From Chara braunii (lineage: Eukaryota > Streptophyta > Charophyceae > Charales > Characeae), in NCBI GenBank assembly GCA_003427395.1, contig BFEA01000064.1, forward strand, positions 3,941,158-3,970,507: a stretch of DNA of 29,350 nt. Direction: 5' to 3'. This document shows, one piece after another, positions 7,264 through 15,425 of this stretch. The notes beneath the pieces were generated by a model that was given only the letters and a program-made list of their open reading frames with translations, was not told the origin of the DNA and ran no database searches. How positions within the stretch are numbered: the stretch's first letter is position 1; every line of letters starts with the position of its first letter. A program made the position numbers and the translations under genes.

Positions 7264-8102
7264 TCTGTCGGGGTAGCGCCTCACAGTCCTCCGACGGCCG
7301 AACAACCCTAACACTCTGGGATAGTGGGTTTTTCCGCGGGTTTGTATTCCATTAGTTCAAAGGTGTACCCATTGCCCCCGCCCATGGGTCGGCACTCAAA
7401 ATCGGCACCGAGACCCTAGTGGGGTCTAAAATATATGAGGCGGGAGACAAAAATGGGTAAATAAAAAGAATTTAGACCAAAAACCCGGAGTAAAATTGAG
7501 AGGAGGGGGGCTACCGGAAACAAATAGTGGGGCCTACCCGCAACTCACTTGGTTCCGCAAAACGGGCCCGCGATCGGAGTCCCCCCACAAAACTAAAAGG
7601 GATAGCCCCGTGGGACCCTCAACCCCTTAGTTTCTCCAACGCTCCTCTGTTCCTGCGCCGATGCCCGTTGGCCTCGATCCCCGAGCCTCCATAGCAATAG
7701 TCCAGTACCGTAACCTACAGGGCTAAGCCAAAGCCTGCAACCAGCGTGCGCAAAACCGTACATACGGCGATGCGGCCTAGCGTCCATGCCGACTTACCCA
7801 AACTTTGTCGTAACTGCCCCACGCGCCATCTTACCGTCGGTCGCGCGTGCCAAACAAAAATGAACTTTTATTCCTTAATCAAATCCGTAACACAGTCCGG
7901 GTCGGTCGACTAAACCGACCGCCCACTCAATCAGAAAAATCACACGCGCGCCTTAAAACTGCGCGCCCACATACCTCCCAACTTAGCCAAGGTGGATCCC
8001 GGACGCGGCCGTGCCCCACGCGGCTTATTCTGACCGAGCCCATTTTTCCTGTCATCTGCAAAAACCAGGGCGGATACCCTTGTAAGGGTATTCGCGCCGA
8101 CA
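7264..8102 (-). mobile_element. Dispersed repeat family E, copy B, with palindromic terminus
   Basis: The minus-strand start at 8102 reads TGTCGGCGCGAATACCC and includes the palindrome core ATACCCTT-GT-AAGGGTAT (8074-8091). The interior, read on the minus strand, carries GCTATGGAGGCTCGGGGATC (ends near 7676), AAGGGGTTGAGGGTCCCACG and GGCTATCCC, all matching copies A and D. It runs directly into the U6-derived segment at 7263. TGT...ACA-like ends (TGTCGG at 7266, CCGACA at 8097-8102) suggest an LTR, but the flanks show no target duplication, and homology with copy D continues past 7266. Confidence 0.65.
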
Positions 8103-8205
8103 ACGTGCATCAACCATGGGTCTAACTAGGAACGGGTTCACATGCACATACTTGATTGTGTTAGCAATCAGGTGAGAACAAACGGTATAGGCAATGAAAT
8201 GATAA

Positions 8206-8243
8206 CAATAACAAATAATAATAATAATAATAATAATAATAAT
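8206..8243 (+). repeat. (AAT)n microsatellite
   Basis: An AAT run followed by an A-rich stretch, directly upstream of family R copy 1. Similar AAT runs precede other modules at 9363 and 10690, so it may be the tail of a retroposon. Confidence 0.9.
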
Positions 8244-8284
8244 TAAAAAAAAAAAGAATGAACGCAATACATAAAAGTCTGAGT

Positions 8285-8580
8285 TACAATCAATCACACA
8301 GAAGTCCAGATAGTCATGTAACGAGTATAGATCTGAAATGCACTAAGATTCCATACAAATGAGAGCGATATAGTGACCTTGGGAGCTAGTGTTCAACGTT
8401 CTTTAGGTCACATCATTGAAGTATTCAATATCGCTCCTATTGTCCGGCGCCCAGTGCACTGCCTACTCTACTCATCCTACCTGTCTTACCTACTTTCTTG
8501 CAACAAGCTCACTTCGCCTTTGCAGACCAAAGTTCATGATGATAACACCAATGCTGTTCTCCCACATACACCAAGTACGT
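8285..8580 (+). repeat. Family R repeat, copy 1, ending in a GTACGT donor-like site
   Basis: It shares ordered words with 10255-10557: CACACAGAAGTCCA, TGTCCGGCGCCCAGTGCACT, CTGCCTACT, TTGCAACAAGCTCACTTCG and AGACCAAAG. It closes with CCAAGTACGT (8571-8580) followed by a C/T-rich tract. The shared end resembles an exon border with a 5' splice site (here AA|GTACGT). Confidence 0.7.
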
Positions 8581-9240
8581 TTCTCGCCTTCTCTCACCTC
8601 CCTTGTCCGCTCACACTGCGCCTCCTTCCTCAAGCACATCGCCGATCATCTCTTCCTCGCGTGCTGCAGCCCGGCTATGGACGCTAGTGCCCTGCTGTAC
8701 TGCTGTGGCCCGCACCACTCAGCGTCCTAAAAGCGCGCCCTAGTCTGCAGTAGTGCATGTAGACACTTACACGCATTTGCTGCAGTGTGCCCGCATTGCC
8801 TGTCGAGGCCAAAATGGACTCGCTTCCTTTCTCCCTATATGGGAGGTGCTGCTGCTGCTCGGCTGTCTGGGCCTTACCGTGGAAGTTTTCAGTAGCTTTC
8901 GGACGGGTCCCAGTGTTTGCGCCCAGGCTCGTTTCATCAGTTGAGGGTCTGGGCCCAGTTCAGTTGGGTGCACCTAAGGCTATTCGGGCCCTGAATGTTT
9001 GTTGTGTTTGTATTGGCCTGTGGGGTGGATGTGACGACAATGCTGCATTCTCTTTGGTCTGCGGCCAGTTTTTTATGTGTTGGCCCCATATTGCGTGTGC
9101 CCAAGGCGCGACAACCCACTTCCCGACTCAACTGTACAGCGTAGCCCGTTTTGTTTCAGGAAAGAGCCTGGATGCTCACGTTGCTTTGTAACCAACTGGC
9201 GTGCTGCAACTATCTGAAACCCACATTGAACGATGCTGAG
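8581..9240. other. Intergenic sequence, no gene recognised
   Basis: A C/T-rich start (8581-8680) gives way to average-composition DNA with overlapping short frames on both strands. The longest plus frame (8787-9191) has no recognisable motif. Confidence 0.4.
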
Positions 9241-9386
9241 ACAAGCCCCTCTCGTGGGTACTCAGCCCCGCCCTCACTTAGGGCGGGCACGAGGCTTGCT
9301 GAGGGTCGCTGCTCAGAACATCTGTATGTCTGATAAGGGCCCCGCGAGGGCTCACCCCTCGCAATAATAATAATAATAAAAATAAA

Positions 9387-9417
<31 letters not shown>

Positions 9418-9427
9418 TAATAATAAA
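9241..9427 (+). repeat. Three hairpins followed by an (AAT)n tail, retroposon-like 3' end
   Basis: CAAGC (9242-9246) and CTCGTG (9251-9256) pair with CACGAG (9288-9293) and GCTTG (9294-9298), enclosing CCCGCCCT (9267-9274) with AGGGCGGG (9280-9287). CTGAG and CTCAG form a small hairpin at about 9299-9316. GCGAGGG (9344-9350) pairs with CCCTCGC (9356-9362). An AAT/AAAT run follows immediately (9363-9427). A structured 3' end plus a simple-sequence tail is typical of SINE or LINE insertions. No body with a promoter was identified. Confidence 0.5.
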
Positions 9428-9460
9428 TGTTCGTTGCACTCACGGTTAACAGTCCGCAGA

Positions 9461-9640
9461 GACGAGGTAAGTTTCTTTCTTCCCTTTCTCTTCGTCTCTC
9501 CCCTCTTTCTCTCTCCGTCTCCCTCTCTGTGACTGTCTGTCTGTCTGTTCATCTGCCTACCTCTATGTTTGTCTGTGTCTGTATGTCTGTATGTCTGTCT
9601 GTGTCTGTCTGTGTTTTTCTGTGTGTGAGTACCTGCGGGT
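9461..9640 (+). repeat. Donor-like GTAAGT followed by CT/CTGT tract
   Basis: GAG|GTAAGT (break at 9466/9467) is followed by ~60 bp of T/C-rich sequence and then CTGT/CTGTGT repeats. A second TCAG|GTAAGT lies at 9784-9792, also followed by a pyrimidine tract (9820-9940). No acceptor or reading frame can be tied to either. Confidence 0.4.
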
Positions 9641-10000
9641 TTTGACATAGCACTGTACAACAATTTCCAGCCTGCGAGTGAGAGTGCGATGCACTTTGCG
9701 ATGTGGGCCGCTGGTTCCATCTCTATCTTCCTCCATGTCAGAACGCGGCTGGATACCTGTCTTCTCACGATGTGCAGCTACTTCAGGTAAGTGCCCATTC
9801 AGGTAAGGTCGTTGCTTGACCGCTTCTATCTTTCATCCCTGATTGCTTCTCTCTTCCCCTTTTCTTTTCCTTCTCGCACGTGCGCTCTCTACTTCCTTCT
9901 TTCCCTCTATCTTTCCCCTCTTCTTCCTATCGTGCATACACTCATTTACAACTGACTACAGGTAGCACTCAGAGCACCAGCTAACAACCATTCACGTGTC

Positions 10001-10225
10001 AATGACCCTTCCGCAGATTCACCTACGGAAACCTTGTTATGACGGCTCATTTTTCTAAATGATAAAGTTCAATGACCTTCTCTCAACATCCACAGCGGCA
10101 AACCACTGAGATCATGGCAGTCCAGACACCTCACCGGACCCATTCAATCGGTAGGAGCAACGGATGGTGTGTACAAAAGGGAAGGGCCGTAATCAGTATG
10201 AACTCATTACTCAACTGCAAGGTGT
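10001..10225 (-). pseudogene. 18S rRNA 3'-end pseudogene fragment
   Basis: The plus strand carries the complement of the 18S 3' end: CTTCCGCAGATTCACCTACG (10008 onward), GGAAACCTTGTTATGAC, TCTAAATGATAAAGTTCAAT, CACCGGACCC, ATTCAATCGGTAGGAGCAAC and GGATGGTGTGTACAAAAGGG. The CACCGGACC-ATTCAATCGGTAGGAGC stretch is the green-plant form. Differences from a canonical plant 18S are mostly transitions, many at CpG (for example CGACGGGCGG read as CAACGGATGG). Similarity fades near 10225. No 28S or recognisable ITS adjoins it, so this is an isolated, silenced fragment. Confidence 0.88.
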
Positions 10226-10254
10226 ACAAGTGGGAACGATATACAGTAAGCTAA

Positions 10255-10557
10255 CTTGCGAAATCACACAGATGTCCAAGTAGTTGTGTCCAAGCAGAGA
10301 GTACAAATGCACCGAGAACCCATCCATATCAACCAATATAATGAAGTAGTAAGCCAATGTTCAAGCTTGTAGGTCACAGTCACACCAACACAATATCCAA
10401 AGTCGTCCTCTCTGTCCGGCGCCCAATGCCCTGCCTACTACTCTAGTCGACTGTCCTAACTACAGCTGGTTCATGCAACAGGCTCACTTCGACTCTCGAA
10501 GACCAATGTACCTGATTATCAACACCATAGCCAACTCTCTTCATGTACCAGGTACGT
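10255..10557 (+). repeat. Family R repeat, copy 2
   Basis: It matches copy 1 through CACACAGATGTCCA, CTGTCCGGCGCCCAATGCCC, TGCAACAGGCTCACTTCG and AGACCAATG, and ends TACCAG|GTACGT (break at 10551/10552). It starts just beyond the 18S relic, and an AAT array follows at 10690. Confidence 0.7.
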
Positions 10558-10689
10558 ATATCGTCACCCTCAATTAGACCTTGATAACCCCATTCTCGCC
10601 TCCTTCCCTTAAAACCACCAGATCATTTGCCTTCCCCCTAACACTTTAACTACTACATATTATAACTAGGATTAAAACATCACAGTAAT

Positions 10690-10706
10690 GATAGTAATAA
10701 TAACAA

Positions 10707-10743
<37 letters not shown>

Positions 10744-10744
10744 G

Positions 10745-10777
<33 letters not shown>

Positions 10778-10781
10778 CTAC

Positions 10782-10830
<49 letters not shown>

Positions 10831-10846
10831 TAATAATAATAATAAT
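10690..10846 (+). repeat. (AAT)n microsatellite, long and interrupted
   Basis: About 150 bp of AAT/TAA repeats with a few ACT, AGT and TTA interruptions, lying between family R copies 2 and 3. Confidence 0.95.
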
Positions 10847-10879
10847 GCAAAGAAAACAAACGATAGCGAATTTCAGAAA

Positions 10880-11156
10880 CCAAGCAGCAACATACACATG
10901 AGACCAGATAGTCATGACCTCGAACCAAGAGCAGAATTGCGAGCACACCAAAAACTCATAATTGACAATGCTGGAATAGTCTCGTCATCATCACCAACGA
11001 AGAACCAATGTTGATATCCTATCTGGCGCTCGGCGCCCAGACTACAGATGGCATATCCTATCTAGCCTAGACTACAATGTCGTTGATGACGTCAACAGTT
11101 CCCCGAAGTACGAGCATACAGCGACCATTGTCGCACGCTTCCAAGACCAGGTATGT
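10880..11156 (+). repeat. Family R repeat, copy 3 (diverged)
   Basis: It keeps ACATGAGACCAGATAGTCATG (copy 1 has AGAAGTCCAGATAGTCATG), GGCGCTCGGCGCCCAG, and an end AAGACCAG|GTATGT (break at 11150/11151) followed by CTCTCGCC, the same wording that follows GTACGTTTCTCGCC in copy 1. Confidence 0.55.
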
Positions 11157-11264
11157 CTCTCGCCACACTCACAACCTCGTTCCCCAACACACAGATGCCA
11201 CATGCATCCCAGAACCACCATGCGCCCCATCCAGCACACAGCAACGCAGCTCGACTACGGCTGT

Positions 11265-11400
11265 CTGCTGCTTCCGCTTCTTCTTCTTCTCTTCTTTTTC
11301 TTCATCATCCTCCTCTTTTTCTTCTTCTTCTTCTTCTTCTTCTTCTTCTTCTTCTTCTTCTTCTTCTTCTTCATCATCATCATCATCATCATCATCATTT
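11265..11400 (+). repeat. (CTT)n and (CAT)n compound microsatellite
   Basis: CTT repeats (about 11277-11370) merge into CAT repeats (11371-11397). All open frames through it are homopolymeric artefacts. Confidence 0.97.
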
Positions 11401-11562
11401 TCTTCTCCTTGCGCCTGGTTTTACACGTGCCTCCTTCTTCTCTCCTGATATGCTGTGCGCTAACCTCCTCTCCTGCTATACCGCTCATCCCATCACTCAA
11501 GCGCATCCCCTCTCCGCTATTGCGTGTTCCTATCTCTCCCGTCATGCTTTTCCTTGCGCTCT

Positions 11563-11564
<2 letters not shown>

Positions 11565-11613
<49 letters not shown>
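11565..11613 (+). repeat. (CT)n microsatellite
   Basis: A perfect CT run. A shorter CT run passing into CACACACA lies at 11693-11719. Confidence 0.97.
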
Positions 11614-11616
<3 letters not shown>

Positions 11617-11819
11617 CAATTCTCGAGTCTTCTCTCCTTCATTTCCTCCAAGTATTCAGCTCTGATCGATGTTCTAGATGACAGGATCCAACGACTCTCT
11701 CTCTCTCTCTCACACACACATACGAATGAGTGTGGCAGTGTATATCTCCTAGTCCAGATGGTAGATTCATTCGTTTATGTTTTTCGCATCGATCGAAGTA
11801 CCACGCGGTCATCAACACG

Positions 11820-11962
11820 ATTGAAGCACGCTCATGCACACTCTCATGCACATGCACACACATACGATCATATACATACACATACTTTCACCCACACACA
11901 CACACATACACAGTCACGCATACATACGAGCGAGCACACACACACCAGTACACACACAATCG
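11820..11962 (+). repeat. CA/CATA-rich simple repeat
   Basis: Interrupted CACA, CATACA and CATGCA repeats with no coding signal. Confidence 0.85.
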
Positions 11963-12009
11963 TGGTAGTGAATCTTTCGGTAGATTCTTTTCGTTTTCTT
12001 TCATCTTTG

Positions 12010-12325
12010 TCACAAAGAAGTATCATAGGTAGGCCGCGAGATAAGAGACTTACCTGCTCAATCTCTCCTTCAGCATCATTGTCATTGTTGTCGTTGTAGT
12101 AGTCATCAATGCTATGCCCCTCTTAACATGGGGAACCAACCAAAGGATGTGAAGAGAATCCCTTGTAACTCAAGTACTACAAGGCGCCAAGACCCTCGCC
12201 CAAAACATCACGATCGATTGCATGTCAGGTACGTATCACCTCCTCCTTCTTTTTCTCCTTCTACTTCTTCTTCTTCTCCTTCTTCTTATTCTCCTTCTTC
12301 TTATTCTTCTTATTCTTCTCCTCTT
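12010..12325 (+). repeat. Possible family R copy 4 with GTACGT and CTT tract
   Basis: Only the end is clearly similar: GCATGTCAG|GTACGTATCACC (break at 12228/12229), compared with CATGTACCAG|GTACGTATATC in copy 2. It is followed by an imperfect CTT tract (12238-12325). The upstream similarity (GACCCTCGCCC, CATCACGATCG) is weak. Confidence 0.4.
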
Positions 12326-12877
12326 TTCCCTGTGTGCCGCCTCCTTCTGCGCAGTCACCTTCCCCTCTTCGCGTAGCCATCCCCCTTTTCTTTGCTTGCT
12401 TCCACTACCCCTCCGCGCGACTCCTTTTCCTGTGCGGCCGACTCCCTTTCTGCCGGCGTGCGCTATCTCTTTGCGCCGTTATCAGCCCCGTCCCGCTCTT
12501 CTTTCCCACACTGTGCTTCCCTCTCGCAGCGCTCCCTTTTCTTTTTGGCCGCCATCCCTTTCCTTCCAACCGCGCGATCTCCCTGGTTGCACCACGCTTC
12601 ATCGCCCGCCTCTTGCGATCTTTTCTCCCCCCGTCGTTACTCCCCAACAAGTGGTTTGCTCGCGACTTCCATCGGGCTTCTCTTTCGAAGTCGAGATCCG
12701 CTTAGTACTAGTGGTACTTTTTGATGAATCCGTCGCGAATCCAGCGACAAATTCATCAAAACAAACTATCAAAAATAAATACGGAAAAAAAAAATAATAA
12801 AAATAATAAACGAGAGAATCTAATCGCAAAAGATAAACAAAAGAATTAAAAGAAAACAAAAAGAAAATAAACTGAAG
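12326..12877. other. C/T-rich low-complexity sequence, then A-rich stretch
   Basis: From 12340 to 12680 the plus strand is C/T-rich, giving artefactual Ser/Pro/Phe frames. From 12760 it is A-rich. TTTTTGATGAATCCGTCGCG and CGACAAATTCATCAAAA (about 12717-12762) form an imperfect inverted repeat. No gene was found. Confidence 0.5.
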
Positions 12878-12884
12878 GCTAACT

Positions 12885-12990
12885 ACCCTGTTGTGCCAAG
12901 TGTCGGTCCCTCGTTTTCAAACGAGGCTAACTATAACTACCAACTATAACTAACTTCGATTTCAAGGTTACGGGTTCAAGTCCCCGTTGG
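12885..12990 (+). other. tRNA-like promoter head in the left arm
   Basis: CGGGTTCAAGTCCCCG (12971-12986) is a good T-arm/B box. The matching right-arm sequence (minus strand, about 14230-14300) reads TTGTGTCAATTGG, then AACTTTGAACCCAAGGTC, then ATGGGTTTGAGCCCCGAC, close to the 3' half of a tRNA such as plant tRNA-Lys. The A box is weak. This is consistent with a tRNA-derived SINE start, read inwards on both arms. Confidence 0.5.
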
Positions 12991-12997
12991 CCGAAAG

Positions 12998-13131
12998 AGG
13001 AGCTAAAGTTGAGCTCCTTGCAAAAGGGAGCTAGCTCAGGGTTGCATGGAATCGATCCCCAAGTTATCTGATTCTTTATCCACACCAAAACCAATGAGCT
13101 AGCTCCTACTTTGGTTAAAAGAAGAGCAACT
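12998..13131. repeat. Hairpin module M2 (left arm)
   Basis: AGGAGCT (12998-13004) pairs with AGCTCCT (13012-13018). GGAGCTAGCTCA (13027-13038) pairs perfectly with TGAGCTAGCTCC (13095-13106). GAAGAGCAACTC follows, as in M1. GGAATCGATCCCC sits where M1 has its B box. Confidence 0.75.
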
Positions 13132-13279
13132 CAGGTATATGTTGAGGTGGGGCTCAGTCCGCCTAGTGGCCTGAGCCCGTTTTCTAAGTATGCACGCGTG
13201 CGTGCCTGCCCGCGTACGTGTGGGCTTGAATATATGTGCGACCCGCCAGGGTACTTGGTTAATTGGAAGGCCCGAAGGG

Positions 13280-13412
13280 CCGGTACTTAGCCGTGGCCGC
13301 GACATTGAGGGTCGAGGCGGGGAAAACACTCAAGTGGCGGGTAGGCCGGTACCTAGCTATGACCGCGATATTTGAGGGTCGCGGCGGGGAAAACACTCAA
13401 GTGGTAGGTAAG
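13280..13412 (+). repeat. 67-bp tandem duplication at the inner end of the left arm
   Basis: Units start at 13280 and 13346, with a partial third at 13413. Each reads CCGGTAC(T/C)TAGC, GACCGCGA-ATT, GAGGGTCG, GGCGGGGAAAACACTCAAGT and GGTAG. The right arm has only one unit, so this duplication came after the arms formed or was lost on the other side. Confidence 0.8.
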
Positions 13413-13843
13413 TCGGTACCTCACCAAGTAGAGGTAGATGTGCCGAGTACCCGACTCGGAGGCCGAGTAGAGGAAGACAACGTTGGTATCTTTAGACGCC
13501 CAATACCGGTAGGTAGGCAGGTGCCGGGCCAAGTCTCAATGTGTGTCGTAGATCTACCCGACACATCATTAACTCAATTAACCCCCTCGATCCTTTTGGT
13601 CAGAGGGTGTTACTACTAATCCTAACCATCACAGCGCGCGTCATAACAACGCGCGCGCATATTCTCGAAGTTTTCTCACCGATTCGCCCAGGCCTCAAAG
13701 GCCGAGGAAATCGTTTCAAGTGTGACGCCAAAGCGCGCATACACTTTCCATTCCAGATCGGCCCCGTCATAGTAGCCGACGTCATCGTTGTGTCAAATGC
13801 AAAAGCATGACCAAATACACTTGTAAGGGTATTTGGTCCGACA
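13413..13843 (-). mobile_element. Family E terminus between the foldback arms
   Basis: Read on the minus strand from 13843, the start is TGTCGGACCAAATACCC, with the palindrome GACCAAATAC/GTATTTGGTC (13809-13838), then GCTTTTGCATTTGACA. Copy B has GGTTTTTGCAGATGACA at the same place. Its first base directly abuts the right arm (CCGG at 13844). The rest of this centre shows GCGC-rich DNA and a palindrome near 13542-13563 (GTGTCG...CGACAC), with no coding region. Confidence 0.5.
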
Positions 13844-14077
13844 CCGGCCTACCCGCCACCTGAATGTTTTCCCTGCCTCGACCCTCAATGTCGCGGCCAG
13901 ACCTAAGTACCGGCCCTTCAGGCCTTCCGATCAACCAAATACCCTTGCGGGTCGCACACACTCAAGCCGACAAGCACTCAGACAGGCATGCAGACCGGCA
14001 AAAGTGCACACGCACTAACTTAGGAACGGGCTCGGACCACTAGCTAGGTTGAGTCCCAATCCTCTACATATACATGA

Positions 14078-14200
14078 GCGGCTCCTCTCTTAACCAGAGA
14101 AGGAGCTAGCTTAGTAGGTTTAGATGTGGCCTGACAAGCGATGGATGCAGGGAACAAATCCACCTGACCTCTGAGCTAGCTCCTTTTATCAAGGAGCTCT
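14078..14200. repeat. Hairpin module M3 (right arm)
   Basis: GCTCCTCTCT (14081-14090) pairs with AGAGA-AGGAGC (14097-14106). GGAGCTAGCT (14102-14111) pairs with AGCTAGCTCC (14174-14183). AGCTCCTT (14178-14185) pairs with AAGGAGCT (14191-14198). TAGCTTAGTAGG (A-box-like, 14107-14118) and GGGAACAAATCC (weakly B-box-like, about 14150-14161) have near-tRNA spacing on the plus strand. Confidence 0.75.
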
Positions 14201-14305
14201 ACAACATTTTCGTCCGAGCACATTCGGTCGGGGCTCAAACCCATGACCTTGGGTTCAAAGTTAGTTATAGTTAGAGCCAATTGACACAACGAGGGAGTTA
14301 GTAAT

Positions 14306-14690
14306 TGATTTTTTTTTATTTATTTTTTTAGTTAAATTCGTTTCTATTAGTTTTTTTTATTCTTTATTTTCTTTCTGATCCGTGTGTACTCTTGACAGTT
14401 CCACTTAAGTGAATCTGCCTATACAACGAGGGCAGATTTAGTGGAAACAAAAAGGGGGCTTTCGGTTGCTGCAGAACCAGTCGCGACCTCGACTAAGCTG
14501 GGTCTACCTGCGATACGGAGAGGATCATTCTCACTGAAGAACGGAACAACATGCGCAGGAAGTAACGAGCAAGCGAGCGGGGAACAACGGAGGGAAGACG
14601 CAGGGAAGAAGAAGGAGTGGAGAGCGAGGGAGGAGGAGCGCGGAGAGGAAGAAGGTAGTCGCGTGGAAGAGGAAGGCACACGAAGAAGGG
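14306..14690. other. T-rich then average DNA, no gene recognised
   Basis: A T-rich run (14308-14375) is followed by sequence that becomes purine-rich and leads into the GAA repeat. The plus frame that starts at 14441 becomes poly-Arg and is an artefact. Confidence 0.5.
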
Positions 14691-14692
14691 GA

Positions 14693-14862
14693 AGAAGAAG
14701 AAAAAGAGGGAGAAGGAAAAGGAGAAGAGGAGGAAGAAGAAGAAGAAGAAGAAGAAGACGAAGAAGAAGACAAAGAAGAAGAAGAAGAAGAAGAAGAAGA
14801 CAAAGAAGAAGAAGAAGAAGAAGAAGAAGAAGAAGAAAGAGAGGGGAAGAGCGGCAACTTAC
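14693..14862 (-). repeat. (GAA)n microsatellite; minus strand shows donor-like site plus CTT tract
   Basis: GAA repeats with GAC interruptions span about 14693-14836. On the minus strand AAG|GTAAGT (GTAAGT at 14862-14857) precedes this CTT tract. This is the arrangement seen on the plus strand at 9467, 11151 and 12229. Confidence 0.85.
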
Positions 14863-15189
14863 CTTCCTTTTCTAGTCGATAATGGCGACGATCCGGGCGT
14901 AGATTTTTGGACCTTGTACTTGGGTTACGAGGGACCCTCTGCACAAAATTTCGGTGGTTTCCAGTTTGTGAGGGACGGGTGAGTCGTTTTCTAGCAATCG
15001 ACTGGGGATTTTGCAACACCGAATGGACCTCGAGTCGACTCTCCCGTAGGGTTTTCACAACGAAGGCGACGACGACGATGAAGAGAGAAAGGCAAATAAG
15101 TCTCCAATCACACAACCCACTCCCCTGTACTCCCACCAACAGGATGAACCAAATCGAATGAATCTAAAACTAAATATGAAAATATACGC
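14863..15189. other. Average-composition sequence, no gene recognised
   Basis: Short frames only. ATCGAATGAATCTAAAACTA (about 15153) and ATCGGATGAATCTACTGATA (about 15282) both begin a segment that runs through ATGAAAATA to a GT microsatellite, so ~130 bp may be duplicated. Confidence 0.4.
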
Positions 15190-15359
15190 TACCACATCTA
15201 TGTTTGTATGTGTGTGTGTGTGCATGTGTATCGATCGAGTGACAATAGGCTTTGCTACTTCCATCTATAGGACGAACAAAATCGGATGAATCTACTGATA
15301 CATCATGAAAATAGAGTAAGTGTGTGTGTATGTGTATGCGCATGATTGTTGGCATGTGT

Positions 15360-15399
<40 letters not shown>

Positions 15400-15425
15400 A
15401 TGTATATTTGTGTGTGTTTTGTCTC
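15190..15425 (+). repeat. GT-rich microsatellites
   Basis: GT runs at about 15209-15222, 15320-15335 and 15356-15400, the last the longest. The first two follow the similar ATGAATCTA...ATGAAAATA segments, suggesting a local duplication. Confidence 0.9.

Larger units (their letters stand above)
12878..14305. mobile_element. 1.4-kb foldback element with ~470-bp inverted arms
   Basis: The left arm (12878-13349) and the reverse complement of the right arm (13844-14305) agree over their whole length. Shared words, left then right, include: CTAACTATAACTAACTT in both; the B-box region; the hairpin module; GAGCCCGTT; GTGCGACCCGC; GAAGGCC-GAAGGGCCGGTACTTA; GGCCGCGACATTGAGGGTCG; and GGCGGGTAGGCCGG directly at the inner edges (13336-13349 and 13844-13857). 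Divergence is roughly one base in five by eye. No transposase is present. It could be a foldback transposon or two SINE-like copies in inverted orientation. Confidence 0.8.

Noticed and set aside
7266-8102. A complete LTR bounded by TGTCGG and CCGACA
   Set aside because: Flanks lack a target duplication, no primer-binding site follows, and homology with the copy at 26.4-26.9 kb continues beyond 7266 into U6.
11077-11681. Frames of 123-170 aa over the CTT/CAT tract
   Set aside because: Homopolymeric Ser, Leu, Phe and His runs from a microsatellite.
14441-15139. 144-aa (+) and 202-aa (-) frames over the GAA tract
   Set aside because: Poly-Arg and poly-Ser artefacts of the repeat.
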